Positions 1-9,587 of a DNA stretch of 53,530 nucleotides are shown here, one piece after another. Each line of letters begins with the position of its first letter. Position 1 is the stretch's first letter. The position numbers and the translations under genes were made by a program. The notes beneath the pieces were generated by a model, which ran no database searches, had not been told where the DNA came from, and saw nothing but the letters and a program-made list of their open reading frames with translations. Source of the DNA: Ferruginibacter sp. (GTDB lineage: Bacteria; Bacteroidota; Bacteroidia; Chitinophagales; Chitinophagaceae); assembly GCA_025362235.1 (NCBI GenBank), contig JANYGZ010000020.1, positions 1-53,530 of the forward strand. The letters run 5' to 3'.

Positions 1-50
1 CAATAAAAGCAGCGGTGGCAAACCCGGTGAAGAGTTTGAGAACGGAATAA
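1..50 (+). CDS. ABC transporter permease, C-terminal end only (partial)
   Basis: The first 50 bases encode the last 15 or so residues of a protein (IKAAVANPVKSLRTE, stop at 48-50). This is nearly identical to the C-termini of the three complete FtsX-type permeases that follow, for example IKAAIANPVKSLRTE at the end of the next gene. The rest of the gene lies outside the window. The array therefore has at least four tandem paralogues, and this copy probably shares their membrane role. Confidence 0.8.
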   Translation, partial: IKAAVANPVKSLRTE

Positions 51-119
51 GAAATTATAAATGATGAATCAAAAGATAGAAACCTATAATTCATAACTCA
101 TAATTAATAATTGAAAAAA

Positions 120-2492
120 ATGTTTAAAAATTATTTAAAAACCGCATGGCGAAACCTTAAAAAAAATAAGGGTTATACTGCTATAAATATTTTAGGTTTA
201 GCCGCTGGTATGGCCGTTGCATTACTTATTGGTTTGTGGGTGTACAGCGAATATACTTACGATAAATTTTTACCCGAATACGGACAGGTATACCGTGTGC
301 AAAGAAATTTTGACAGTAACGGTGATACGTTAACGTTTCCAACAACCTCACTCAGGCTGGCAGATGCGCTGCGTAATGACATTCCTGAAATTGAATATGT
401 AGCTGAAAGTGACTGGATGGGCTCCCACGGTTTAAAGGTTGGAGAGAAGAAATTTTATTTGCGGGGTGGGCAAACAGGCATAGATTTTTTAAAAATATTT
501 CAGTATTCGTTGCTTAAGGGAAATGTAGACAATGTATTTAAAGATCCATATTCTATTGTATTAACCCAGTCCACTGCTACAACATTGTTTGGTACAGAAG
601 ACCCTATTAATAAAACGGTGCGTTTTGATAATAAAGATGATTTAAAAGTAACCGGAATAGTAAAAGACCTGCCCGCTAATTCGTCGCTGAAATTTAATTA
701 CCTGGTTCCTTTTACTTATGTTGAACAAACAAATCCTTATATAAAAGAAAACCGCACCGGTAGTTTTGGCAATAATTCTTACCAGCTTTTTGTAAAATTA
801 AAAGCAGGTACTTCGTATGCACAGGTGGTAAAAAAAGTAAGAGACATTGAGCATGTAGAAAAAGGCAATATAAATGCCATGAATTCATTTGTAATTTTGC
901 AGCCATTAAAAAACTGGCATTTATATTCAAATTATGTAAATGGAAAAGAAACGGCAGGCTTCCTGGAATATGTAAAAATATTTACTATTGTTGGCATATT
1001 GGTATTGTTGATTGCCTGTATCAATTTTATCAATCTTACTACAGCAAGGTCAGAAAAGAGGGCGAGAGAAGTAGGGGTAAGAAAAGCTATTGGGTCGCAA
1101 AGAAAAGATCTTATACTGCAGTTTCTTACCGAATCATTTTTGCTTACATTTATTTCATTTTTATTTTCTATTGTTTTTGTTCAATTATTGCTGCCTTCTT
1201 TTAATGCGCTCACCGGCGGGCAACTAAGCATTCCTTTTACAAGCGGCATTTTCTGGATACTGTTATTTTGTTGTGTTTGCATTACGGCATTGTTGGCAGG
1301 TAGCAGGCCTGCATTTTATTTATCATCTTTTCAGCCGGTAAAAGTTTTAAAGGGTGCATTGCATATGGGTAAAGCCGCTGCTCTGCCACGAAAAGTATTG
1401 GTGGTATTACAGTTCAGCTGCTCCATAGCTTTAATTATCAGTACGGTTATTATTTACCAGCAAATACAACATGCAAAAAACAGGCCTTCCGGTTACGATC
1501 TTAACAGGCTGATGATGACAGACATGAACAGCGACCTTGAGCATAATTACACCGCCTTGAAAAACGACATGCTTGCAAAAGGTATTGTAAGCAGCGTAAC
1601 AACGGCTTCCAGCCCTGCCACAAATATTTACTGGCACTCTGATGTAGATAACTGGCCTGGTAAAAATGCAGGTGAAACAATTGAGATGGGAACAATAATT
1701 GTGTCGAAAGATTATTTTAAAACCCTGGGGATGACTATGCAGCAGGGGAGAGAATTTGATAATGCAGCAGATACGCTAAATGTAATATTAAATGAAGCTG
1801 CCATAAAGCAAATGCGTATAAAGGAACCGTTGAATAAAACGATAAGCTGGCAGGGAAAACAATTTAGAATTGCCGGTGTGGCAAAAGATGCGCTGATGCT
1901 TTCGCCTTTTACTCCTGCTGATCCAACCATGTTTTTGTATGATGCAAATTCGCAGGGTAATTTAATGTATCGCCTTGCACCAAATATAAAAACGCAGGAC
2001 GCCATTACAGAACTCAGCACTTTATTTAATAAGTATAACCAATCTTTTCCCTACGATTACCAGTTTGCAGATGCTGATTATGCTGCTAAGTTTAACCTGG
2101 AAGTATTGATAGGGAAACTGGCGGGAATATTTGCCGGCCTTGCTATCCTCATTTCATGCCTTGGGTTATTTGGACTTGCAGCTTATATAGCAGAACAAAG
2201 AACCAAAGAAATAGGTATAAGAAAAGTATTGGGAGCTTCTGTTTCGCAGGTGTGGTTGCTGCTTTCAAAAGATTTTATTTTATTGGTGCTCATCAGTTGT
2301 GTAATTGCTTCGCCTGTTGCTTTTTACTTTTTGCAAGGCTGGTTGTTAAAATATCAATATAGAATTGCCATTGGCCCATTAGTGTTTATACTGGCCGCCG
2401 TTACGGCTATTGTAATCACCATAATTACAATTAGTTTCCAGGCAATAAAAGCCGCGATAGCAAACCCTGTAAAGAGTTTGAGAACAGAATGA
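120..2492 (+). CDS. MacB/FtsX-family ABC transporter permease
   Basis: Inner-membrane permease of the MacB/FtsX superfamily, about 790 residues. These proteins usually work with a separate ATPase and move or release substrates at the cell envelope rather than importing nutrients. Seen: an N-terminal membrane helix near residues 18-42, a periplasmic MacB-type core domain to about 260, a three-helix FtsX block at about 285-415, then a second helix, periplasmic domain and FtsX block (about 430-790). Each FtsX block carries the family signature, EKRAREVGVRKAIGS near 315 and EQRTKEIGIRKVLGAS near 693. The ATG at 120 was chosen over the TTG at 111 because both paralogues start MFK(N/T)Y at this point. 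The next gene starts 51 bases after the stop, so they are probably co-transcribed. No ATPase gene is in the window, and the substrate is unknown. Confidence 0.9.
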   Translation: MFKNYLKTAWRNLKKNKGYTAINILGLAAGMAVALLIGLWVYSEYTYDKFLPEYGQVYRVQRNFDSNGDTLTFPTTSLRLADALRNDIPEIEYVAESDWMGSHGLKVGEKKFYLRGGQTGIDFLKIFQYSLLKGNVDNVFKDPYSIVLTQSTATTLFGTEDPINKTVRFDNKDDLKVTGIVKDLPANSSLKFNYLVPFTYVEQTNPYIKENRTGSFGNNSYQLFVKLKAGTSYAQVVKKVRDIEHVEKGNINAMNSFVILQPLKNWHLYSNYVNGKETAGFLEYVKIFTIVGILVLLIACINFINLTTARSEKRAREVGVRKAIGSQRKDLILQFLTESFLLTFISFLFSIVFVQLLLPSFNALTGGQLSIPFTSGIFWILLFCCVCITALLAGSRPAFYLSSFQPVKVLKGALHMGKAAALPRKVLVVLQFSCSIALIISTVIIYQQIQHAKNRPSGYDLNRLMMTDMNSDLEHNYTALKNDMLAKGIVSSVTTASSPATNIYWHSDVDNWPGKNAGETIEMGTIIVSKDYFKTLGMTMQQGREFDNAADTLNVILNEAAIKQMRIKEPLNKTISWQGKQFRIAGVAKDALMLSPFTPADPTMFLYDANSQGNLMYRLAPNIKTQDAITELSTLFNKYNQSFPYDYQFADADYAAKFNLEVLIGKLAGIFAGLAILISCLGLFGLAAYIAEQRTKEIGIRKVLGASVSQVWLLLSKDFILLVLISCVIASPVAFYFLQGWLLKYQYRIAIGPLVFILAAVTAIVITIITISFQAIKAAIANPVKSLRTE

Positions 2493-2543
2493 TTATCCTG
2501 AAGAAACTAGTAACATAAAACGTACAACTTAAAACATAAAGTC

Positions 2544-4946
2544 ATGTTTAAAACATATATCAAAACTGCCATTAGAAATCTTAGAAAGCATAAGAGTAAT
2601 TCATTTATAAATATTGCCGGTCTTGTTGTTGGCTTCGCTGCTTTTTTACTCATCTTCCTTGTGGTACAGTATCAAGAAAGCTTTGATGATTTTCATGCAA
2701 ATAAAAACGAGCTATACCGTGTGGTGCGTATTGGCAGGCAAAGCGAAAATAGGGAATACAGGGCCGGCATTCCTTTTCCGGTAACACAGGCTTTACGCAC
2801 CGATTTTCCGCAACTGAAAAATGCCGGCGCTGTTTTAGGCGATGATAATGTGCAGATAATTGTTCCTGCAACAGACGGCTCTGTACAAAGGAAATTTAAA
2901 GAGCCGCATGTATTTATTACTGAGCCAAATTTCTTTGCAATGTTTGATTTTAAAATGGCAGAAGGTAATATAAAAACAGCGTTAAGTGATGTGAATACGT
3001 TGATGCTTACTAAAGATGTTGCTGCAAAATACTTTGGAACCCGGCAATCTGCTATGGGTAAGTCTTTGAAGTTTTATGGAAAAACAATGAAGGTAACAGG
3101 CATACTGGAAAACCCTCCTGCTAATTCTGATTTCCCGCTAAGTGTTGTTGTATCATATGCTACATTGATGCAGGGTGATCGTAATAATGACTGGGGCGGT
3201 ATTTCTGACGAGAATTATTGTTTTGTGCAGTTAAATAAAAATGCCTCCGTTGACCAGTTTAATAAAATGCTTGACCAGTTTACAAACAAACATATAAAGC
3301 CCGTAAATCCGGGATATTTTCTTTCGGCTCAGCCTTTGAATGAAATACATTCTGATGAACGTTATGGCAACTTTAATAATACCACATTTAGTAAAAACCT
3401 TATTCTGGCTTTAAGCATTATTGGTTTGTTTCTGTTGGTGATTGCCTGCGTAAACTTTATAAACATTACAACGGCTCAGGCTATCAACAGATCACGTGAA
3501 GTTGGTGTAAGAAAAGTATTAGGCAGCAGCCGGGGGCAATTGATATTACAGTTTTTAGGCGAAACAGGCATTACAACATTGCTTGCATTGTTTGGGGCAT
3601 TAATAGTGGTTCTTTTATGTGTACCTTCTGTAAATAACCTGCTCAATATCCATATCTCATTATCTGTTTTATACAGCCCCGGATTTTTATTATCCATATT
3701 TGCTGCATTGCTGGGGGTTACATTTTTATCAGGCTTTTATCCGGCGTTGGTTTTATCTGGTTTTAAATCCATCAATGTTTTAAAGAGCGCTGTAGCAACA
3801 GGCAGCAAAGGAGTTTCACTAAGAAGAGGTTTAGTTGTATTTCAGTTTGTGATTGCACAAACCCTCATCATCGGCACATTAGTAGTTGCATCGCAGATGG
3901 AATACTTCCGTAATACGGATATGGGTTTTAATAAAGAAGCCATTATCAATGCAAGTGTTCCCGGCGATAGCCTGAGCCGTACTAAAGTAAATGCCTTTAA
4001 TAATGACTTGAAGAATATTACCGGTGTTAAAGATGTAAGTTTTAGTATGTTTTCACCATCTACAGGAGAAGGAAGCTGGGCAACAGACCTGGGCACAGCA
4101 GATAACACCAGTAAAACAAACCCTAATATGATTGTTACCATGAGGCCGGCCGATACCGCCTTCTTTCGTTTATACAATTTGAAGTTAGCTGCAGGCCGTG
4201 TTTATTTTCCATCAGATACAGTACGTGAATATGTGGTAAATGAAACAGTGGTAAAAAACCTGGGTATACAGGATCCTCAAAAAGCTATCGGCAAAATGGT
4301 CATTGTAAGCGGCAGAACTTTCCCTATTGTAGGTGTTGTAAAAGATTTTCATAACAACTCATTGCGAAATGCCATTGATCCTATAGTAATGACAACAATG
4401 AAAGATGGATATGGCCTGGCAAATATTCAAATAAATATGGCCCAGGCAAAACCAGTGATAGCAGCGATACAAAATACCTGGAATAAATATTATCCTGATT
4501 TTGTTTTTGAGTATGGTTTTGTTGACCAGGCAATAGCAGATTACTACCAGCAGGAAAATCAATTGTCAATATTGTATAAAATATTTTCCGGTATTGCCAT
4601 TTTCATTTCATGTCTTGGTTTATATGGCCTCATTTCATTTATGGCCGTACAACGAAAAAAAGAGATTGGTATACGCAAAGTATTGGGCGCACCGGTTCGT
4701 GATATAGTGATTATGTTGTCAAAAGAGTTTACCATACTTATTACTATAGCATTTTTAATTGCTGCACCAATTGCATGGTATTTTATGCACCAGTGGTTAC
4801 AGCAATATATATTTCGCATACCAATAGGAGCATGTTTCTTTATCATCACCATAATAGGTTCATTGGTTATTGCATGGATCACGGTAAGCTATACTGCCAT
4901 CAAAGCAGCACTTGCAAACCCGGTAAAGAGTTTAAGGACGGAGTAA
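2544..4946 (+). CDS. MacB/FtsX-family ABC transporter permease
   Basis: Second complete paralogue, 800 residues, with the same double MacB-core plus FtsX layout. It begins MFKTYIKTAIRN with an N-terminal membrane helix. FtsX signatures are INRSREVGVRKVLGSS in the middle and VQRKKEIGIRKVLGAP near the C-terminus, and it ends NPVKSLRTE like its neighbours. It is clearly diverged from the flanking copies in the periplasmic domains, so the paralogues may handle different ligands or form hetero-oligomers (inference). The downstream spacer is 389 bases and rich in hairpins, so transcription may stop or be processed before the next copy. Confidence 0.9.
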   Translation: MFKTYIKTAIRNLRKHKSNSFINIAGLVVGFAAFLLIFLVVQYQESFDDFHANKNELYRVVRIGRQSENREYRAGIPFPVTQALRTDFPQLKNAGAVLGDDNVQIIVPATDGSVQRKFKEPHVFITEPNFFAMFDFKMAEGNIKTALSDVNTLMLTKDVAAKYFGTRQSAMGKSLKFYGKTMKVTGILENPPANSDFPLSVVVSYATLMQGDRNNDWGGISDENYCFVQLNKNASVDQFNKMLDQFTNKHIKPVNPGYFLSAQPLNEIHSDERYGNFNNTTFSKNLILALSIIGLFLLVIACVNFINITTAQAINRSREVGVRKVLGSSRGQLILQFLGETGITTLLALFGALIVVLLCVPSVNNLLNIHISLSVLYSPGFLLSIFAALLGVTFLSGFYPALVLSGFKSINVLKSAVATGSKGVSLRRGLVVFQFVIAQTLIIGTLVVASQMEYFRNTDMGFNKEAIINASVPGDSLSRTKVNAFNNDLKNITGVKDVSFSMFSPSTGEGSWATDLGTADNTSKTNPNMIVTMRPADTAFFRLYNLKLAAGRVYFPSDTVREYVVNETVVKNLGIQDPQKAIGKMVIVSGRTFPIVGVVKDFHNNSLRNAIDPIVMTTMKDGYGLANIQINMAQAKPVIAAIQNTWNKYYPDFVFEYGFVDQAIADYYQQENQLSILYKIFSGIAIFISCLGLYGLISFMAVQRKKEIGIRKVLGAPVRDIVIMLSKEFTILITIAFLIAAPIAWYFMHQWLQQYIFRIPIGACFFIITIIGSLVIAWITVSYTAIKAALANPVKSLRTE

Positions 4947-4950
4947 ACAG

Positions 4951-4997
4951 CCCCTCCTTGAACTACGTTCGTTCTCTTGCAGAGAACCCTGGAGGGG
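4951..4997 (+). terminator. Nested hairpin after second permease gene
   Basis: Five bases after the stop codon, CCCCTCC (4951-4957) pairs perfectly with GGAGGGG (4991-4997). Inside it GTTCTC (4971-4976) pairs with GAGAAC (4982-4987) around a five-base loop. There is no T-run after the stem, so this is either a weak terminator or an RNA-processing or stability element rather than a standard rho-independent terminator. Confidence 0.45.
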
Positions 4998-5052
4998 AGG
5001 GACAAACCAAGAGTTCAAAAATTTCAAGCGAATGCCGATTGTGTTATAGATG

Positions 5053-5070
5053 ATCCGATAGCTATCGGAT
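5053..5070. repeat. 18-bp perfect palindrome, CCGATAGCTATCGG family
   Basis: ATCCGATAGCTATCGGAT is a perfect palindrome in the spacer between two permease genes. The same core occurs at 28140-28155 and 33817-33834, and with a changed centre at 28677-28694. All copies lie outside genes. The role is unknown; it could be a protein-binding site, a mobile short palindrome or a transcript hairpin. Confidence 0.75.
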
Positions 5071-5097
5071 AGAAAAATAAAGTTGAAGTGGAAGGTG

Positions 5098-5243
5098 AAA
5101 TGTTTGGTGATGAGATGAAGTACCGTCCCTTCTCTTCAGGAGAAGGGAATGAGGGATGAGGCTCGAAATGGAAGAATAAATGTTTAGTAATGAAACAACG
5201 TACCACCTCCTCTCTTCGGGAGAGGAGGAAGGGAAGAGAGGCT
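5098..5243 (+). repeat. Two 66-bp direct repeats, each carrying a stem-loop
   Basis: Copies at 5098-5163 and 5178-5243 both start AAATGTTT and end GAGGCT, with an identical length of 66 bases and a 14-base spacer. Each holds a hairpin: CCCTTCTC with GAGAAGGG in the first, CCTCCTCTC with GAGAGGAGG in the second, both around a five-base loop starting TTC. Within the stems the copies differ at three paired positions, and every difference keeps the base pair. The sequence is non-coding. Confidence 0.75.
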
Positions 5244-5304
5244 AAAAATTATTTATCACCGCCTGAAAAATTATATGACCTGTAATTTTTAGGGACTAAA
5301 ATCA

Positions 5305-5331
5305 CTCCCCCTCTGGGGAGTAGGGAGGGGG
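5305..5331 (+). promoter_or_regulatory. Competing hairpins over the ribosome-binding region of third permease
   Basis: CTCCCC (5305-5310) can pair with GGGGAG (5315-5320), or CCCCCTC (5307-5313) can pair with GAGGGGG (5325-5331). The two stems exclude each other. The second one hides the purine-rich GGAGGGGG stretch that lies five bases before the ATG at 5336. This could modulate translation, but Bacteroidota rely little on Shine-Dalgarno pairing, so the regulatory reading is only an inference. Confidence 0.35.
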
Positions 5332-5335
5332 CTTT

Positions 5336-7705
5336 ATGTTTAAAAATTATTTTAAAACCGTATGGCGGAACATGTTTAGGAACAAAACATTTACGGCCAT
5401 TAATATACTGGGCCTTGCACTGGGGCTGGCCTGCAGCCTGTTGATAATGCTTTGGGTGCAGGATGAAAAAGCGGTAGATGGGTTTCATAAAAACGGTAAG
5501 TTTTTGTACCAGGTGTATGAACGCAATTATTTCGATGGCAAGGTTGAGGGGAATTACCCAACCCAGGGTTTACTGGCCGAAGAATTAAAAAGAGTAGTTC
5601 CTGAAGTGCAATATGCCAGCAGTCTTGAATGGAATACTACAAATACTTTTGAAGCAGGTGATAAAATCAGCAAAATGGAAGGATCGTTTGCAGGGAATGA
5701 TTTTTTTACCATGTTTAGTTACCCGCTATTACAGGGAACGCCACAAACTGCTTTAAACTCCGTAGACGGTATTGCCATTTCCCGTAAAATGGCGGAGCAT
5801 TTTTTTGGAAGCGCTGAGAAAGCAATTGGTAAAATCATAAGATACGAGAATAGTGAAAATTTTCCTGTAACCGCAGTGTTTGAAAATCTTCCCGCTAACT
5901 CTTCGCAACAATTTGATTTTCTCAGAAGCTGGCAGGCATTTAAAAAAGAAAATGATGACTGGATCCATAACTGGGGCAATACCGATGGCCCAACTTTTGT
6001 ACAACTTCGTAAGGATGCAGACCCAATTAAAACGGAAGCGAAGATCAAAGATTTTGTTTACAGGTATAAAGAAAAAAGTAAAGGATTTAATATTGAATTA
6101 GGCTTACAGCCGTACCCCGAAAAATATCTTCATTCTACCTTTAAAAATGGATATGCTGATGGTGGCCGTATTGAATATGTAAACCTGTTTACGATAGTGG
6201 TCATTTTTATACTGCTTATTGCCTGTATTAATTTTATGAACCTTTCCACGGCCCGATCTACTAAACGTGCAAGAGAAGTAGGTGTTCGCAAAGTAGTTGG
6301 TGCAAGCCGCACCACATTAATCCTTCAATTTATTGGTGAAGCATTGTTGCTTGCTTTTATTGCTGTTATAATTGCTGTTATTGTTGTGCTGTTATTTTTA
6401 CCATCTTTTAATTCCCTTACGGGAAAACAGTTGGCATTGCCCTTTGCACAGCCTGGTTTTTGGCTAACGCTGTTTTGCCTGTTTGCAATAACAGGCATAA
6501 TAGCCGGAAGTTACCCGGCACTTTTTATGTCATCACTAAAGCCAGTGAAAATTTTAAAAGGCCGTTTGCAATTTAGCTGGGGCACCACATTTTTCCGCAA
6601 AGGGCTGGTAGTATTTCAATTTGCACTTTCCATTGTATTTATGATTGGGATGATCGTTGTATACAAACAGGTAAGTTATATTCAAACAAAAAATATCGGT
6701 TACGACCGGGAAAATCTTTTATACGTTCCACTGGAAGGAGAGTTGTCTCAAAAGTATGCGGTGTTTAAAGATCAAGCAGCAAATGTTCCCGGCATTCTTA
6801 GCGTTTCCAAAATGAGGCAGGCACCCACTACCATAGGAAATCATACCGGCGATATTAAATGGGTAGGTAAAGATCCCACTTTAGTAGCATCGTTTGTAAA
6901 TTCAACTGTTGGGTACGATTTTGTGAAAACCATGAGCCTTCAACTGGCGGAAGGCCGTGATTTTTCGAAAGATTTTGGTACTGATTCTACAGGTTATATC
7001 GTCAATGAAACGGCCATTCAAAAAATGGGCTACAAAGATCCAATTGGCAAACAATTGTGGTGGGGAAACCATGAAGGCAAGATCATCGGCGTTATAAAAG
7101 ATTTCCATTTTGCTTCTATGCACGAAACTATTGAACCATTTATAGTCCGCCTGGATGAAGATCGGCAATCGGGTACAATACTGGTTCGTACAAAGGCAGG
7201 CAAAACTAAAGAGGTAATTACGGGTCTTGAAAAAGTATGCAAATCATTAAATCCAAAGTTTCCTTTTACATATAAGTTTTCTGATGAAGAGTTTACAAGG
7301 CTGTACAAAAGTGAACAGGTAGTAAGTGAATTGGCTAATTATTTTGCTGTATTGGCTATATTCATTTCGTGCCTGGGTTTATTTGGATTGGCCATGTTTA
7401 CTGCCGAACAGCGCATTAAAGAAATTGGTGTGCGTAAAGTATTGGGCGCATCGGTGTTCAGCATTGTCTCACTGCTGTCAACCAATTTTTTAAAACCTGT
7501 TGCTATTGCTATGCTAATTGCATTTCCGATAGCATTGTGGGCCATGAACCAGTGGCTTCGGGGCTTTGCTTATAAGGTTACAGTAGAGTGGTGGATGTTT
7601 GCATTGGCAGGCCTGCTTACCATTTTTATTGCCTTGCTCACAGTAAGCTATCAAAGTATCAAGTCCGCATTAACAAACCCTGTAACTAGTTTAAAAACAG
7701 AGTAG
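5336..7705 (+). CDS. MacB/FtsX-family ABC transporter permease
   Basis: Third complete paralogue, 789 residues, starting MFKNYFKTVWRN, almost the same as the first copy (MFKNYLKTAWRN). Layout: membrane helix near 20-42, periplasmic MacB core, FtsX block with TKRAREVGVRKVVGAS near residue 320, a second periplasmic domain, and a final FtsX block with EQRIKEIGVRKVLGAS near 695. The C-terminus NPVTSLKTE departs slightly from the NPVKSLRTE of the other three. The ATG follows directly on the G-rich hairpin described above. This appears to be the last member of the array, since the next gene is on the other strand. The substrate and ATPase partner are not known. Confidence 0.9.
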   Translation: MFKNYFKTVWRNMFRNKTFTAINILGLALGLACSLLIMLWVQDEKAVDGFHKNGKFLYQVYERNYFDGKVEGNYPTQGLLAEELKRVVPEVQYASSLEWNTTNTFEAGDKISKMEGSFAGNDFFTMFSYPLLQGTPQTALNSVDGIAISRKMAEHFFGSAEKAIGKIIRYENSENFPVTAVFENLPANSSQQFDFLRSWQAFKKENDDWIHNWGNTDGPTFVQLRKDADPIKTEAKIKDFVYRYKEKSKGFNIELGLQPYPEKYLHSTFKNGYADGGRIEYVNLFTIVVIFILLIACINFMNLSTARSTKRAREVGVRKVVGASRTTLILQFIGEALLLAFIAVIIAVIVVLLFLPSFNSLTGKQLALPFAQPGFWLTLFCLFAITGIIAGSYPALFMSSLKPVKILKGRLQFSWGTTFFRKGLVVFQFALSIVFMIGMIVVYKQVSYIQTKNIGYDRENLLYVPLEGELSQKYAVFKDQAANVPGILSVSKMRQAPTTIGNHTGDIKWVGKDPTLVASFVNSTVGYDFVKTMSLQLAEGRDFSKDFGTDSTGYIVNETAIQKMGYKDPIGKQLWWGNHEGKIIGVIKDFHFASMHETIEPFIVRLDEDRQSGTILVRTKAGKTKEVITGLEKVCKSLNPKFPFTYKFSDEEFTRLYKSEQVVSELANYFAVLAIFISCLGLFGLAMFTAEQRIKEIGVRKVLGASVFSIVSLLSTNFLKPVAIAMLIAFPIALWAMNQWLRGFAYKVTVEWWMFALAGLLTIFIALLTVSYQSIKSALTNPVTSLKTE

Positions 7706-7977
7706 GCAGCCCCCTAAATCCCCCAAGAGGGTGTTTGGAAGAGCTCAAAAAATTGAAGTATTTGCTGTTATAAATAGTGTAGGAGTTGTTGTTAAAAAAG
7801 GAACAAATGAAGATTGGAAGGGAAAATATTTAAAATTTTTGTGCCTGCAAATATGTTTTATAAAAAACTAAAACAGCATTTTTGTAAAAGCTTCTAAATA
7901 CTTGTGAAGAAAAATTACAGCTGTATTTTTTTAAATTATGGTTGTGCAACAGTGACCTTTGTTAGCGGCTGTTTTGG

Positions 7978-9111
7978 TCATTCGTTTGGTCTTGAAGTTG
8001 CACTTGGTTTTACTTTGTCTTCAAGAATGTCAATGACACTTTTCTTTAAATTTTCGTATCTAAAATTGTCGTTAAACCCTATGTTGAAAGTTGAATGTGT
8101 TTTCCCCTTTGTCATACACAGCAAATATTTAGAACCACCTTGCTCAACTGAAATGGGTGAATATTCAGTTTGAATTCTAAACTCAACTTTATCGTCTGAA
8201 TTGACTATATAAAATAAGTGTTTATTATAAATATCTTTTGAACTTTCTTCAAATCTTTCATATGCCTGAATTAATTTATCGTTCCATTTAAACTGGTCAA
8301 AGCAAAACATATCTTTAAGGTTATCTTTTAAAACTCCTTTTTTATAAGCTGCATATAATTTTTCCTTGTACGGTTTTGCTTTTTCGTATTCCTTTTTGGC
8401 GTAGTAAACTTGAATCAGTTTTGCGTATGAATGATAATCAATAGGTGATAAATCAATAAGTTCAACATAAGCGACTTCAGCTTTGTCATAATTTCTATTC
8501 ATTGATTCAAAAAGGCCGATGTTGAAAAGTGCATTTATATATGAATCAGATTTTTTTGAAATTTTGGATTTGGCAATGTAAAACGCCTCCAATGATTTAT
8601 CATTTTTCTTTTGTTCTGAATAGATTTGAGCAATCATAGAGAAAGGCCTGTCACTTGGCTCTTTTTGTTGAGTTGCTTTCTTGTAAGCTTCAACCGCCAA
8701 GTCTTTTTTCTCTAAATTATAGTATGAGTCACCAAGTCCACTATAATATTCACAGTCGTTTGGATTTAGTTCGATTGCTGATTGAAAAGTCTTTACTGCG
8801 TATTCAAAATTTTTCATGTAGTTCAAAGTCGAAGCCTTAATGTAGTAAGGTTTTGGGTCTTTTGAATCTTTGTCAATGGAAAGGTTCATAAACTTGATAC
8901 AATTATTGTCGTCTTCCTTCATATAATATGCAAGTCCGATATAGTATAAAGATTTTGCTGAATAATCTTTTGGTGTCGCTGCATAATTATCAATTATTCT
9001 ATCATACTTTTTATCGTCTGTCAAACTTTTAAGTATCGCAGATAAAGTGTCTTGTGCTAACGCAGTCAAACTACAGAAAGTACAAATTAAGAGAGAAAAG
9101 ATTTTATTCAT
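7978..9111 (-). CDS. Secreted tetratricopeptide-repeat protein
   Basis: A 377-residue protein with a clear signal peptide (ends about SLTALAQ, residue 20) followed by TPR-type helical repeats over about residues 30-270. Typical repeat pieces are AKSLYYIGLAYYMKED, AIELNPNDCEYYSGLGDSYY and DYHSYAKLIQVYYAKKEYEKA. The last 100 residues show no recognised domain. TPR arrays bind other proteins, so this is probably a periplasmic scaffold, with unknown partner. The gene stands alone on the minus strand next to the PIN/integrase remnants. Its ends carry short inverted motifs (GTTAGCGG just after the stop, CTAACG just before the start), which suggests an accessory insertion. Confidence 0.75.
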   Translation of the reverse strand: MNKIFSLLICTFCSLTALAQDTLSAILKSLTDDKKYDRIIDNYAATPKDYSAKSLYYIGLAYYMKEDDNNCIKFMNLSIDKDSKDPKPYYIKASTLNYMKNFEYAVKTFQSAIELNPNDCEYYSGLGDSYYNLEKKDLAVEAYKKATQQKEPSDRPFSMIAQIYSEQKKNDKSLEAFYIAKSKISKKSDSYINALFNIGLFESMNRNYDKAEVAYVELIDLSPIDYHSYAKLIQVYYAKKEYEKAKPYKEKLYAAYKKGVLKDNLKDMFCFDQFKWNDKLIQAYERFEESSKDIYNKHLFYIVNSDDKVEFRIQTEYSPISVEQGGSKYLLCMTKGKTHSTFNIGFNDNFRYENLKKSVIDILEDKVKPSATSRPNE

Positions 9112-9587
9112 AATTCTGACTAACGTTTTTCGGGGTTTAAGGGCTGTTTAATCTCTATTTGTAATATTGGTTACAAAGCTTCGCTAAACCATGTACTAAT
9201 CAAAGTCCTAATTATATTGTCAATAAATAAAAATGCTCTGATGAAATATTGAATAAATTTAAAAATTATTCTGAACGGGGTCAATAAAATTGCCACCAAT
9301 GAATTTATCAATTCTCCAATTTAATGAAGATAATATTTCAACCAGAATTACAACCGGGGTTTTGAACCTCCAATTTTTACGACGGCCTTACAAAGAGCAT
9401 TTTTATAAATTTAAGGATTTCCTACCGTTAGCCAAAGAATTTAATTCTGCTCCGGAATATGGGGAAGAAGATAACAAACAAAAGCTAAATAGTAAATGTC
9501 CAGCCCGATATGAAGCACAATAGAATTACAAAAAGATGAAGATAACTTCCGTCCGCCCCCATTTTGGCAACCGCCTGTGTGCTGTGC
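9112..9587. other. Gene-poor stretch in accessory island
   Basis: 476 bases between the TPR gene and the small PIN-partner gene. The only open frame of note (9290-9523, plus strand, 77 codons, start MPPMNLSILQ) matches nothing I recognise and has no clear start signal. I treat the stretch as decayed or non-coding DNA. The part next to the PIN unit (9551-9588) is locally GC-rich and carries the CTGTGTGC border motif. Confidence 0.4.

Noticed and set aside
9110..9180. GACTAAC near the TPR gene as a possible integron attC core site
   Set aside because: It does not fit the RYYYAAC / GTTRRRY pair, no long folded arm is present, and no integron integrase is in the window.
9290..9523. 77-codon plus-strand frame in the accessory island
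   Set aside because: No recognised family, no convincing start region, and it lies in a stretch that otherwise looks decayed. Too weak to call a gene.
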